Assembly: GCF_001597725.1 (NCBI RefSeq)
Contig: NZ_LUTR01000003.1
Coordinates: 62,001 to 126,000 of the forward strand
DNA: 64,000 nt
Direction: 5' to 3'
Source: Neptuniibacter marinus
GTDB lineage: Bacteria > Pseudomonadota > Gammaproteobacteria > Pseudomonadales > Balneatricaceae
Both the position numbers and the translations under genes were made by a program. How positions within the stretch are numbered: the first letter of the stretch is position 1; every line of letters begins with the position of its first letter. Positions 52,729-61,560 of the stretch are shown here, in pieces. The notes under the pieces are model-generated. The model saw only the letters and a list, made by a program, of their open reading frames with translations. It had not been told where the DNA came from and did not search any database.

Positions 52729-53319
52729 TTACTGTTTCAAAGTTTCTTCAAGTAGTTCTAGCCGATCTTGCCCCCAGAACTGTTCGCCATTAAGTAGATA
52801 AGAGGGTACGCCTAACGCACCGGCGTTAATGGTGTCATTGGTGTTGTTTGTGTAGATATTTTCAATAGCTTGAGATTGTGCGCTCGCGAGTAGTGCATCC
52901 GCATCAATAGTGTGTGCCTTGAGTATCTCTCTGAGGGTGCTTTCATCGGCAATGTCTTTTTCGTGTTCCCAGCAGGCGGCTAAAATCTGGCCAATGACTG
53001 CTCCGGCTTCTGCCCCTGAGGCTTGAAGCGCAATAATGCACTTGTCAGCTAAAACGGGGCTGGTTGGGAAAAAGCTTGGTTGCTTGTTGATCGGCAGGCC
53101 GCGTTTCTTCGCCCAACGACCAAGTTCAATTAAGCGGTAGTCTAGTCTGCTTTTTGGGCGTTGCGGTAAGGGCGTTGCGCCGGATTCAGCAAACACTTCA
53201 CCTAGTTTGACGGGTTTAAAATTTACCTGTGCGCCAGCTTCTTTGGCTATCTGTAAAAAATGAGAATGACCTAGATAGGTAAAAGGTGAAATACTGGTGA
53301 AGTAGTAGTCGATTTCCAT
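52729..53319 (-). CDS. 2-hydroxychromene-2-carboxylate isomerase family protein (DsbA superfamily)
   Basis: 196 residues with the kappa-GST/HCCA isomerase layout: MEIDYYFTSISPFTYLGHSHF carrying the Ser in SPFTYLG, then KPVKLGEVF, and the cis-Pro segment LGVPSYLLNGEQFWGQDRL. Such enzymes isomerise hydroxychromene carboxylates with glutathione, in naphthalene-type degradation, but many are of unknown substrate. It is divergent from the following AraC gene. Confidence 0.88.
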   Translation of the reverse strand: MEIDYYFTSISPFTYLGHSHFLQIAKEAGAQVNFKPVKLGEVFAESGATPLPQRPKSRLDYRLIELGRWAKKRGLPINKQPSFFPTSPVLADKCIIALQASGAEAGAVIGQILAACWEHEKDIADESTLREILKAHTIDADALLASAQSQAIENIYTNNTNDTINAGALGVPSYLLNGEQFWGQDRLELLEETLKQ

Positions 53320-53483
53320 GCTGCAATATTCCTAAGGCTAAGTTGATTCGTGAGTCATATGGGTTATTCATCACAACTCCAGTGATTAGATTCATATGAT
53401 AATGGATAAATTATCTTGAAAAATCTCTTTTGTATGACTTATAGTCCGGTATTGTTTGGCTTTTAATAGGTATTAAGTCCTCA

Positions 53484-54233
53484 ATGAGTAAACCGGATCG
53501 TCTTTCTGCATTGATATCTCGCTTTGATTTAAGGGCAGATATTGTTAACGATTTAAGCGCTGCCAATCTATTTCTATTCGGCTGTGTTGAAAGCGGGGAG
53601 ATTAGGCGTATAGAGTTTTGGCCTCTCAAGTCAGAAGTGGTTCACTCGACTAGGGATGAGCTGATTGTTGCAGCGTCAATTGATATGGGGGGCGAGGCGA
53701 ACCCTCTTGTGCAGGCTCTACCTAAGAAGATCGTTTTAGCTGTTGATCAAGCGCGTTCGATTCAAGACCTTAGTCAGCTAATATTGAGTGAGATTGTTGA
53801 GGCGCGTTGTGGCCGTGCAACGACTATCCGGCGTTTGTTTGAGGTCTTGGTCGTTATTTTATTAAGGCATGCGATTCAATCAGATATTGAGAAAACAGGG
53901 CTGATTGCTGGTTTGGCGGATGACCGGATTTGTAAGGCGATTGTGGCTATTCATGAGCGTCCTGAATTTGAATGGCATATCGAAGATCTTGCTGATATTG
54001 CTGGATTATCTAGAAGCCAATTTATGGAGTGTTTTAAAACCTGTGTTGGCCAGAATCCAGCTCAGTATCTTCGGGAGTGGCGCTTAGCTTTAGTGCGTAA
54101 AGACCTGGAAAGGGGAGAGCGTGTTAAGACGGTTGCTTCCCGTTATGGCTACAAAAGTCAGGAAGCGATTAGCCGAGCTTTTAGTAAACATTTTCACTGT
54201 ACGCCCTCGCAATACCGCTTGCAGGCGCGTTGA
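53484..54233 (+). CDS. AraC family regulator with N-terminal cupin-type sensor
   Basis: 249 residues. The N-terminal half (RADIVNDLSAANLFLFGCVESG) matches the cupin sensor seen in some AraC regulators. The C-terminus has a double HTH: WHIEDLADIAGLSRSQFMECF and VKTVASRYGYKSQEAISRAF. It is 80 bases before an AEC transporter gene on the same strand and diverges from the HCCA isomerase gene, so it may regulate both. Confidence 0.85.
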   Translation: MSKPDRLSALISRFDLRADIVNDLSAANLFLFGCVESGEIRRIEFWPLKSEVVHSTRDELIVAASIDMGGEANPLVQALPKKIVLAVDQARSIQDLSQLILSEIVEARCGRATTIRRLFEVLVVILLRHAIQSDIEKTGLIAGLADDRICKAIVAIHERPEFEWHIEDLADIAGLSRSQFMECFKTCVGQNPAQYLREWRLALVRKDLERGERVKTVASRYGYKSQEAISRAFSKHFHCTPSQYRLQAR

Positions 54234-54313
54234 TTTTTAGTTGCGTTAAGGCTGTGCATATTATTCTTAACGCCTTAAATTTAATTTGTTAAAACGTCTT
54301 AGGTTATAGATTT

Positions 54314-55189
54314 ATGTTTTCAGAAATTTTTTCCATTCTAGCGCCCGTCTTTGTCTGTGTAGCTATTGGCTATGGTTGGTCGAAGAGTGGTAAAGATTTT
54401 GATACCGGATTGGTGACATCTATAGTCACCTATTTTGGCACCCCTAGTTTAGTCTTTTATGCTTTAGCAACAGTGGAGTTGGAAATATCTCATTTATGGA
54501 AAATGGGCCTCTCTGCACTTATTGCCAACCTAGCTTTTGTTGTGATTGGGGGAGTTATTCTTACGCTTCTTAAACTGCCCCATCGTGCCTTTCTGCAAGC
54601 GTTGAGCTGGCCTAATGTTGGTAATGTCGGTCTACCTCTTTGTCTGTTAGCTTTTGGTGATGAAGGGCTAGCCCTAGCGATTGCTTTCTTTACGGTTTAT
54701 GTAGTGTTGCAGTTAACGGTGGGGGTTGCGTTTGTCTCTGGAAAATTTACCTTAATGTCGTTGCTAAAAATGCCGATTATTCCAGCGACCTTGCTAGCCT
54801 CTTTGTTTCTCTTTACCGGTTTAACTGTACCTAAGTGGTTATTCAATACGACTAAGTTAATTGGTGATCTAACCATTCCTTTGATGTTGTTTACGCTGGG
54901 GGTTTCCCTTGCGAGCCTTAAAATTAGAGGGCTGAAAACTGCTTTCGGTTTGTCTTTTTTAAGATTAGGTATGGGGGTCGGTGTTGGACTAGGTATTGTC
55001 TGGGGTATGGGACTGAGTGGCGCCGCTGCGGGTGTTGTTATTCTACAGTGTTCTCTGCCTGCTGCTGTCTTTAGTTATCTGTTTGCGCAGCTCTATGATC
55101 AAAGGCCACAAGAGGTGGCTGGGTTGGTTATTGTATCGACCTTTATGGGCTTTGCCTCACTGCCAATGTTACTTTGGTATGTGCTGTAA
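54314..55189 (+). CDS. AEC family transporter (auxin efflux carrier-like)
   Basis: 291 residues with about ten hydrophobic segments in two inverted halves, starting FSILAPVFVCVAIGYGWSKSG. LSWPNVGNVGLPLCLLAFG and LQCSLPAAVFSYLFAQLYD are the Asn/Pro-rich broken helices typical of AEC carriers. Bacterial members move organic acids such as malate or malonate. Substrate here unknown. Confidence 0.88.
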   Translation: MFSEIFSILAPVFVCVAIGYGWSKSGKDFDTGLVTSIVTYFGTPSLVFYALATVELEISHLWKMGLSALIANLAFVVIGGVILTLLKLPHRAFLQALSWPNVGNVGLPLCLLAFGDEGLALAIAFFTVYVVLQLTVGVAFVSGKFTLMSLLKMPIIPATLLASLFLFTGLTVPKWLFNTTKLIGDLTIPLMLFTLGVSLASLKIRGLKTAFGLSFLRLGMGVGVGLGIVWGMGLSGAAAGVVILQCSLPAAVFSYLFAQLYDQRPQEVAGLVIVSTFMGFASLPMLLWYVL

Positions 55190-55282
55190 AAACCCTCTAC
55201 CTATATAGATAGAGGATTTAGTGGAGGTTTTGTGCCCCTCGGTGCCTGTGATGGGGCTGACTGCACCTTAACTATACCTAGA

Positions 55283-56149
55283 CTACACCTTAGGTTTTAA
55301 CTGTAGAATTTGGTCGATGTCAGAGGCGCTATGTCGATTAGCTAGATTTTCCCAAGGCTCTCCCCAGGTTCTATTGACGATTCGGCCCCGTTGAACGGCC
55401 GGACGTTGTGAAACCTCTTCAGCCCAGCGTTTAACATGTTGGTAGCTATCTACCTCGAGAAATTCTCCCGCATCATATTGCTTGCCGAGTACAAGATTAC
55501 CGTACCAAGGCCAAATGGCTATATCTGCAATGGTATAGCTGTCTCCCGCGATAAACTTGTTGTCCGCTAGTTGCTTGTCGAGCAGGTCGAGTTGGCGCTT
55601 AACTTCCATAGTGAAACGGTTGATAGGGTATTCAAACTTTTCTGGCGCATAAGCGTAAAAGTGACCGAATCCGCCGCCAAGGTAAGGGGCTGAACCTTGT
55701 AACCAGAAGAGCCAATTAAGTACTTCTGTACGCTCTGTTACATTCTTGGATAGTAGCTTGCCAAATTTCTCTGCGAGGTATAACAGAATCGCTCCAGATT
55801 CGAATACTCTAGTGGAAGAGTTGCTTTCTGAGTGATCCATTAATGCAGGGATTTTTGAGTTAGGGTTTACGGCGACAAAGCCAGAGGAAAACTGATCCCC
55901 TTCACCAATATTGATTAGGTGAGCATCATATTCTGCGTCGGTGACGCCTAAAGCTAATAGCTCTTCAAGCATGATGGTCACTTTCTGGCCGTTGGGTGTT
56001 GCTATTGAGTAAAGCTGAAAAGGGTGCTCGCCTATGGGGAGTTCTGCAGAATGTGTAGCGCCAGATACAGGGCGATTGACTTTAGCCCAAGTTCCGCCGC
56101 TTTCTTCATCAAACTGCCAAACTTTTGGTGGCGTATATGTATTTGTCAT
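55283..56149 (-). CDS. yghU: YghU-type glutathione S-transferase / disulfide-bond reductase
   Basis: 288 residues with the long N-terminal segment of YghU (YTPPKVWQFDEESGGTWAKVN) before the thioredoxin domain (QLYSIATPNGQKVTIMLEEL) and the all-alpha GST domain (YLGGGFGHFYAYAPEKFEYP). The family reduces disulfides and organic peroxides with two glutathiones. It starts 40 bases from the haloacid dehalogenase stop and may be cotranscribed with it. Confidence 0.92.
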   Translation of the reverse strand: MTNTYTPPKVWQFDEESGGTWAKVNRPVSGATHSAELPIGEHPFQLYSIATPNGQKVTIMLEELLALGVTDAEYDAHLINIGEGDQFSSGFVAVNPNSKIPALMDHSESNSSTRVFESGAILLYLAEKFGKLLSKNVTERTEVLNWLFWLQGSAPYLGGGFGHFYAYAPEKFEYPINRFTMEVKRQLDLLDKQLADNKFIAGDSYTIADIAIWPWYGNLVLGKQYDAGEFLEVDSYQHVKRWAEEVSQRPAVQRGRIVNRTWGEPWENLANRHSASDIDQILQLKPKV

Positions 56150-56188
56150 ATTAATTTTCTGAGGAGTTATTAAACATTATTTTTTAAA

Positions 56189-56863
56189 TTAAGCGTCTAT
56201 TTCTTCGCTTAACTCGACTAAGTTTTTGACGATTAGGTCAGGTTCAATATCCCAAGGGTCAAAGATCTCTCCTACGCCTCGTTTTATCCACGCGGCTTTT
56301 AAACCAGCGGCTTTCCCGCCAATCACATCCCAAGGATTGCTAGACACAATCCAACTATTTTCTGTGTTGGCTTGGGTGCGTTTCATTAAATATTGATAGA
56401 CCTGAGGATTCGGTTTATAGGTATTTAGGTCATCTACGCTGATAACATGGTCTAAAAGGGGTAATACGGCTGCATTGTTAAGCAGTTTGCGAACGGCGAT
56501 TTCTGGGCCATTGGAAAAAGCAGATAACAGGTGCTTTTTTTCCTGCAGGTTAATTAAGCCGGGAATAACATCATCAAAGGCTTTAAGGTTTGCAAACTCG
56601 CTTACTAAATGGCGTTGCTCGTCTTCAGTTAATTCGATATTAAAAGTGGCCATGCAGTAGCGTAATGCTTGTAACGTACAAACACTAAAGTCTTCGTACT
56701 GTTGCATTAAAGCACGACGGAAGGCGTACTCTACTTTTTTATCATGCCATAGCTGACCAAAGGCTTTTGCCTTAGTGCCAGTGAGTTGCTCTAAGTGTTG
56801 GCCCATATCAACAGGGTCAACAAGGGTTCCATAAACATCAAAACCGATTGATTGTTGTATCAT
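56189..56863 (-). CDS. Haloacid dehalogenase type II
   Basis: 224 residues of the HAD superfamily. The nucleophile Asp is in GFDVYGTLVDPVDM; motif II SAFSNGPEIAV and motif III KPNPQVYQY...SNPWDVIGGKAAG follow. The helical cap after the first motif matches L-2-haloacid dehalogenases, which hydrolyse 2-haloacids to 2-hydroxyacids. The exact substrate is not certain. It probably forms a unit with the GST-like gene. Confidence 0.88.
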   Translation of the reverse strand: MIQQSIGFDVYGTLVDPVDMGQHLEQLTGTKAKAFGQLWHDKKVEYAFRRALMQQYEDFSVCTLQALRYCMATFNIELTEDEQRHLVSEFANLKAFDDVIPGLINLQEKKHLLSAFSNGPEIAVRKLLNNAAVLPLLDHVISVDDLNTYKPNPQVYQYLMKRTQANTENSWIVSSNPWDVIGGKAAGLKAAWIKRGVGEIFDPWDIEPDLIVKNLVELSEEIDA

Positions 56864-56956
56864 GCCTGTCCCACCCTTTAGCCACCCTTTAAGAGCATTC
56901 TACAGACTGCTTTTGTGGAATACTCTGAATTAATCGACTAGGTTTATTAACTTGTT

Positions 56957-57496
56957 TTAAACAAAGGCTTTGAACATGTCGTCAACGGGCGTTTTAGCAA
57001 TATGGTTTGTGTAATTACTGATAACTTTTTGTGATAAGCCGAGCAGAATGCCAAGGATGTGTTTTTGCTCATAACCTGCAGTATAGAATTTTTCTAGTTC
57101 TTCAGTCGTTAAGTGGCCGCGGTTACGTAGGATTGAAAGCGTTGTTTCATGGAGTACTTGCAGTTTATCTGTAGGCATTTTTGTCTGATTTCTTAATGCT
57201 TGATCTACCGCAGGATCAACTTTCATCATATCAGCAATCATGCTGTGGGCAGGAACACAATAGGCGCAATCATGTTCTACATTAATGGTTTGCCAAACGA
57301 CAGTTAGTTCTGCTGCATCAAAAGCTGTTTGTTGAAATAGGTCATGTAAACGCTGGTAAGCTTCGAGTGTTGCTGGATCTTCACCAAGAACTGCATGTAA
57401 GTTGGGAATCATGCCAAAGTTTTTTAATGATGTTTCATAAAGAGTTTTGCTACCTTCAGGCGCGGATTCCATGGTGTGCAAAGTAAAGGTTTTCAT
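56957..57496 (-). CDS. Carboxymuconolactone decarboxylase-like protein (CMD/AhpD family)
   Basis: 179 residues from ATG 57496 with TCTGGAGAAAAT upstream; the frame itself reaches 57520. The redox/active-site motif is EHDCAYCVPAHSMI, that is E...CxxCxxxH, as in AhpD-like peroxidase partners. Such proteins reduce peroxides or act in stress response. It diverges from a TetR gene through an operator region, so that repressor very likely controls it. Confidence 0.88.
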   Translation of the reverse strand: MKTFTLHTMESAPEGSKTLYETSLKNFGMIPNLHAVLGEDPATLEAYQRLHDLFQQTAFDAAELTVVWQTINVEHDCAYCVPAHSMIADMMKVDPAVDQALRNQTKMPTDKLQVLHETTLSILRNRGHLTTEELEKFYTAGYEQKHILGILLGLSQKVISNYTNHIAKTPVDDMFKAFV

Positions 57497-57566
57497 ATTT
57501 TCTCCAGAAAAAAGTTCCATTAAAAAATAGTGCGTAATTGCAGTTATTTTCTCGTGGTAAAGTTAT

Positions 57567-57638
57567 TGAACGTTTGTTCATTTTCAGCTTAACTGGACTT
57601 GAATTAATGTTCAAGTTAAAATTTGAACAAATGTTCAA
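57567..57638. promoter_or_regulatory. Paired TGAAC-N4-GTTCA operators of the TetR/CMD region
   Basis: TGAACGTTTGTTCA (57567-57580) and TTGAACAAATGTTCAA (57623-57638) are palindromes with the same half-site, 57 bases apart in the divergent promoter region. A third partial copy, TGTTCAAGTTAAAATTTGAACA, overlaps the second. They are the likely binding sites of the adjacent TetR repressor. Confidence 0.7.
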
Positions 57639-57654
57639 CTGGTGATGAAAGACG

Positions 57655-58236
57655 ATGGTTAATCAAATAAAGCATGATAGGGACGTGGTGATTCAGAAAG
57701 CTACTAACCTATTTTGGGAAAAAGGCTTTCATGCCACATCTATGCGGAATCTACAGGATCATATAGATATGCGACCTGGCAGTATCTATGCCGCTTTTGG
57801 TAGTAAAGAGGGTTTGTTTAAAGAGGCATTAAAGTGCTATACAGATGCTAATATTCGACATATGCAAAAGTGCCAAGAGCAAACCTCCTCACCATTAGAA
57901 GCACTTAAGTTGTTTATTAGATCGATTGTTAAGCGTCAGCAAGATAATGCACACAGTGAAGTGTGTATGTTGGTTAAAACTGTGTCAGAGCTTACTGAAG
58001 ATAATGCTGAGCTTTTAGCTGAATCTAAGCGCCTGTTAAATATGATGGAGGATGGTCTGGAAGCTGTGCTTATTCGGGCTCAGGACGCAGGTGAGATTAG
58101 TTCCTCAAGCGATACTCGTCGTTTGGCGCAGTTTTTACAGATTCAATTAATAGGGTTTCGCGCCTATATACGGATAAATAAAGATAATCAGTGTATCGAT
58201 CAGTTTATAGAAGATACCTTTCTGCGTTTGCATTGA
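57655..58236 (+). CDS. TetR family transcriptional regulator
   Basis: 193 residues with N-terminal TetR HTH (KATNLFWEKGFHATSMRNLQ, then MRPGSIYAAFGSKEGLFKEAL). The C-terminal domain carries a Cys in SEVCMLVKTVSELTE and resembles the regulators of electrophile/peroxide detoxification genes. It starts 17 bases after the second operator, which suggests autorepression. The target is probably the divergent CMD gene. Confidence 0.9.
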   Translation: MVNQIKHDRDVVIQKATNLFWEKGFHATSMRNLQDHIDMRPGSIYAAFGSKEGLFKEALKCYTDANIRHMQKCQEQTSSPLEALKLFIRSIVKRQQDNAHSEVCMLVKTVSELTEDNAELLAESKRLLNMMEDGLEAVLIRAQDAGEISSSSDTRRLAQFLQIQLIGFRAYIRINKDNQCIDQFIEDTFLRLH

Positions 58237-58469
58237 ATTCGGCCAGTATCTTAAGAGCTGGTTTTTTGTACAGAATTCAGCACATTAGCCTTATACCGGT
58301 TTCTTTAGTGGTTTTTGTAGCTCTTTTGCTTTTGGTAGTCGTAAATTTAGCCGTTTTTATAGGTTAATTTTATTTATGTGATGCGGGTCATGATTAAGTC
58401 TGACTTATGGCTGTTTTTTATGCGTCATTAATCTACACTTATATTGTTCTTTCTCGTTAAGTGATAAAT

Positions 58470-59432
58470 ATGAAAAAACGGAAGTTTCGACAGGGGCTAT
58501 TTACGGCGTTTTTTATCTTTTTGCTCACATTACTTAATGGTTGTTCTAGTTCGAAAGATCCATTGGTTGTTGCTACTCATATTTGGCCCGGTTATACGTT
58601 TATGTATCTCGCTGATCAATTGGGCTGGGTGGATACTGCACAGATAAGCTTTCAAAATACTTATTCTGCCAGTGAATCACTGGAATTAATCAAAGAGGGT
58701 AAAGTCGAAGCTGCGACTTTAACGTTTGATGAAGTGATACGAGCTAGGTCAGAAGGGATAGAACTCACAGTTGTTGCTATCTTAGATATATCGGCTGGCG
58801 CGGATCAAGTTATTTCGCGTACAAGGTTATCTCAACTCTCTGATATAAAAGGCAAACGCATAGGTGTTGAAATCTCAGCTTTAGGTGCGGTTGTATTAAG
58901 CCATCTATTAGATCAAGCCGGCCTCACTAAGGATGATATTACCGTTGTGGATATCACTATAGATGATCAAGAGACTGCTTGGCTTGACGGAAAAATTGAT
59001 TGCGTTATCACTTACGAGCCTGTGGCCAGAAAGTTAATCATGGCGGGTGGGTATAAAGTTTTTGATAGTCGATCAATGCCGGAAATAATTTTAGATGTTT
59101 TGGCGGTAAAAACAGCAACTTTACATAAGCGTGAGCAAATTACTCATCTGATTGATGCGCATTTTAAGGCGCTGCGTCATTTTGATGTACAGCGAGAAGA
59201 TGCTCTATACCGTATGGCCCCTCGTTTAGGAATGGAGCCGGATTTAATACCTTTTTTGTTTGAAGGCTTACTTCTACCCAACCGATCGAATAACCAGCGC
59301 TTAATGGTAGGGTCTCCTTCTAAAGTTGAGCGAGTGGGAAATAAAATAATAGAGGTTATGGCTCAATCAGGCTTGCTTAATGCGCCTGTTAATACTGATA
59401 ACCTTGTTGACTCACGCTTTGTTAGCCCATGA
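58470..59432 (+). CDS. NitT/TauT-type solute-binding lipoprotein
   Basis: About 320 residues. ATG 58470 is preferred over GTG 58461. A lipobox (LTLLNGCSSS, Cys at ~24) anchors it to a membrane. The fold resembles ABC substrate-binding proteins of the sulfonate/nitrate/thiamine-precursor type (WPGYTFMYLADQLGW, LSDIKGKRIGVEI). No permease or ATPase gene is nearby. It overlaps the next gene, a diguanylate cyclase with its own binding domain, by 4 bases, so it probably works as a sensor with it, not in import. Confidence 0.8.
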   Translation: MKKRKFRQGLFTAFFIFLLTLLNGCSSSKDPLVVATHIWPGYTFMYLADQLGWVDTAQISFQNTYSASESLELIKEGKVEAATLTFDEVIRARSEGIELTVVAILDISAGADQVISRTRLSQLSDIKGKRIGVEISALGAVVLSHLLDQAGLTKDDITVVDITIDDQETAWLDGKIDCVITYEPVARKLIMAGGYKVFDSRSMPEIILDVLAVKTATLHKREQITHLIDAHFKALRHFDVQREDALYRMAPRLGMEPDLIPFLFEGLLLPNRSNNQRLMVGSPSKVERVGNKIIEVMAQSGLLNAPVNTDNLVDSRFVSP

Positions 59433-61399
59433 TGAATCGACTGTCGGGATTGTTAGTAGGTTTTTGTATAGCGCTGAGTTGCTATAGTTCTACGTTGTTT
59501 GCAATGATTCCTGAACAAATAACGATTGGGGTCTTGGCTGTTAGAGATAAATCGGTTGTGAAGCAACGCTGGGGAGCCTTGGCTGATCTACTGAATGAAA
59601 AGAGCGATAAGTATTTATTTACAGTGAAAGCTTATTATTTTGATGAGTTAGAACGCGCGGTAGCTAACCGGAGTGTGGCGTATATACTGGCAAATCCCAG
59701 TTTCTATTTATATTTACAGGAAGTTTATGGGCTCTCCTCTCCTATTTTGACTAGGGTAAATAAAACAGGTGAGCGGCTTCTTAAATCCTTTGGTGGCGTT
59801 ATTTTCACTAAAGCGGGTAATTCTTCAATCACCAATTTAGAGAGTTTACAGAATAAAAAAGTGGCCATTGTTAGCACTTTTTCTTTGGGTGGGTATCAAA
59901 TGCAAGCCTCTGTGTTGGATAATCAGCTCGAAGGTTTGCATAATAGCCTTGAACTTGTTGAATTAGGTATGCCCCATGATCAAGTTGTGAAAAAGGTTCT
60001 CTCGGGTGATGTAGATGCTGGGTTTGTTAGAACGGGGATTTTGGAACAGATGGTGGCCGAAGGTGAGTTGTCACTTGAGCAGGTTTATATTATTAACCAG
60101 CAATCTCTTACATCATTTCCTCTTATATCATCGACAACCCTTTACCCTGAATGGCCTTTTGCCGCTTTGCCCTACATCGATAAGAATATCACAAAATTTG
60201 TAGTCGCTGAGTTACTTAAATTAACACCCGCTGATCGTTCTTCTAGGGCAATGAAAATAGGCGGTTTCGATATTCCTGCCAATTATTCCAGTATCTCTCA
60301 TTTACTACGTAGACAGCGCTTTCCTCCTTTTGAGCAAGACCTACCAATTTCACTCGTAGATATTTGGACGCAGTATAAATTGTCGATTGTTCTTGCGGTT
60401 GCATTACTCTTATCGTTAATAATCAGTTATCTCTTTTTATTAAGAAGTCACCGCAAACTATCTGATACACAAAATGAATTGTCTATCGAGCGAGGACGGT
60501 TAGAGGAGGTTATTTGGGCAACTCATATTGGTACTTGGGTTTGGGATTGCACCACTGAAAAGGTGCAATTAAATGAGCGTTGGGCAAGTATGCTTGGGTA
60601 TAAGCTCTCAGAATTAATGCCGACCTCTTTTGAAACATGGCGTTCTTTAGTTCACTCTGATGATCTTGCTCAGGTCGAAGAGGCTTTGCAAAAGCATCTT
60701 TTGGGTTACTCTGCTCATTTTCAGTATGAATTAAGAATGAGGCATAAGAGTGGAAGATGGGTTTGGATCTTGACGCAAGGAACGGTTGTGGAACGAGATA
60801 GGCAGGGGAATCCCCGAAGGGTTTCGGGGTTTCATATGGATATTGACTCTCGTAAAAGTCGCGAAGTTGAGAAAGAGGCTTATAGTCAACGGTTAGAGGT
60901 TTTAGCAACGAAAGACAGTCTTACCTATTTATATAACCGGCGTAGCTTTTTAGAGTTTGGTTACACATTGTTTGAACAGGCGAAAGCAAACAACAAAGCA
61001 TTAAGCTTTTTGATGATTGATGCGGATCACTTTAAGCGAATTAATGATCAATATGGACATTATTCGGGTGACCAAGTATTAAAAAGTATGGCCGCATTTC
61101 TAGAGAGAAATATACGCCAAGGAGATCTTTTAGCTCGTTTAGGTGGTGAAGAGTTTGGTGTCTTGATGCCGGAGACTGAAAGAAATACAGCCTTAATGAT
61201 TGCGAACCGGATTTCAGAACTCGCAAAATTTGAAGTGGTTGCTGTAGAAACCGAGAAACTTCATTTTAGTTTAAGCATTGGTGTAGCCGAGTTAGATGAT
61301 GATATTCAGACTTTGAGCCAATTGATGGCCGAGGCAGATAGGGCGTTGTACGAAGTGAAAGCATCAGGTCGCGGTTTTGCTAAAGCTCTTACAAAGTGA
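59429..61399 (+). CDS. PhnD-like sensor / PAS / GGDEF diguanylate cyclase
   Basis: A 656-residue membrane protein. A signal helix (LLVGFCIALSCYSSTLFA) leads to a periplasmic PhnD-like binding domain (~25-300: EQITIGVLAVRDKSVVKQRW, VVKKVLSGDVDAGFVRTG). A membrane helix (SIVLAVALLLSLIISYLFLL), a PAS domain with PAC (WVWDCTTEKVQLNERWASML) and a GGDEF domain with intact GGEEF (ARLGGEEFGVLMPETE) follow. It makes c-di-GMP in response to a ligand and shares its start with the preceding lipoprotein gene, so that protein may deliver the ligand. Confidence 0.9.
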   Translation: MMNRLSGLLVGFCIALSCYSSTLFAMIPEQITIGVLAVRDKSVVKQRWGALADLLNEKSDKYLFTVKAYYFDELERAVANRSVAYILANPSFYLYLQEVYGLSSPILTRVNKTGERLLKSFGGVIFTKAGNSSITNLESLQNKKVAIVSTFSLGGYQMQASVLDNQLEGLHNSLELVELGMPHDQVVKKVLSGDVDAGFVRTGILEQMVAEGELSLEQVYIINQQSLTSFPLISSTTLYPEWPFAALPYIDKNITKFVVAELLKLTPADRSSRAMKIGGFDIPANYSSISHLLRRQRFPPFEQDLPISLVDIWTQYKLSIVLAVALLLSLIISYLFLLRSHRKLSDTQNELSIERGRLEEVIWATHIGTWVWDCTTEKVQLNERWASMLGYKLSELMPTSFETWRSLVHSDDLAQVEEALQKHLLGYSAHFQYELRMRHKSGRWVWILTQGTVVERDRQGNPRRVSGFHMDIDSRKSREVEKEAYSQRLEVLATKDSLTYLYNRRSFLEFGYTLFEQAKANNKALSFLMIDADHFKRINDQYGHYSGDQVLKSMAAFLERNIRQGDLLARLGGEEFGVLMPETERNTALMIANRISELAKFEVVAVETEKLHFSLSIGVAELDDDIQTLSQLMAEADRALYEVKASGRGFAKALTK

Positions 61400-61475
61400 C
61401 GCCTATCTATAATCTGTTTGGAGAGATACCTTAGTTGTTTTTTGCCCGAGCTGTAGCGCGGCACGATAAAACAAC

Positions 61476-61508
61476 AACAAATTCAAGATATTTTGAATTT
61501 TGTTTTTT
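61476..61508 (+). terminator. Intrinsic terminator after the diguanylate cyclase
   Basis: AACAAATTCAA and TTGAATTTTGTT pair with one bulge and run into TTTTTT, 75 bases after the stop. Confidence 0.75.
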
Positions 61509-61521
61509 ACGTTTAGTGTAA

Positions 61522-61550
61522 GTTATCAGTCACTACACGTAACTGATAAC
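61522..61550 (-). terminator. Inverted repeat after the minus-strand gene at 61561
   Basis: GTTATCAGT and ACTGATAAC form a perfect 9-bp stem with an 11-base spacer, just beyond the stop of the minus-strand gene. There is no long T-run, so termination is uncertain; a protein-binding site is the alternative. Confidence 0.4.
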
Positions 61551-61560
61551 CGATTTAGAG

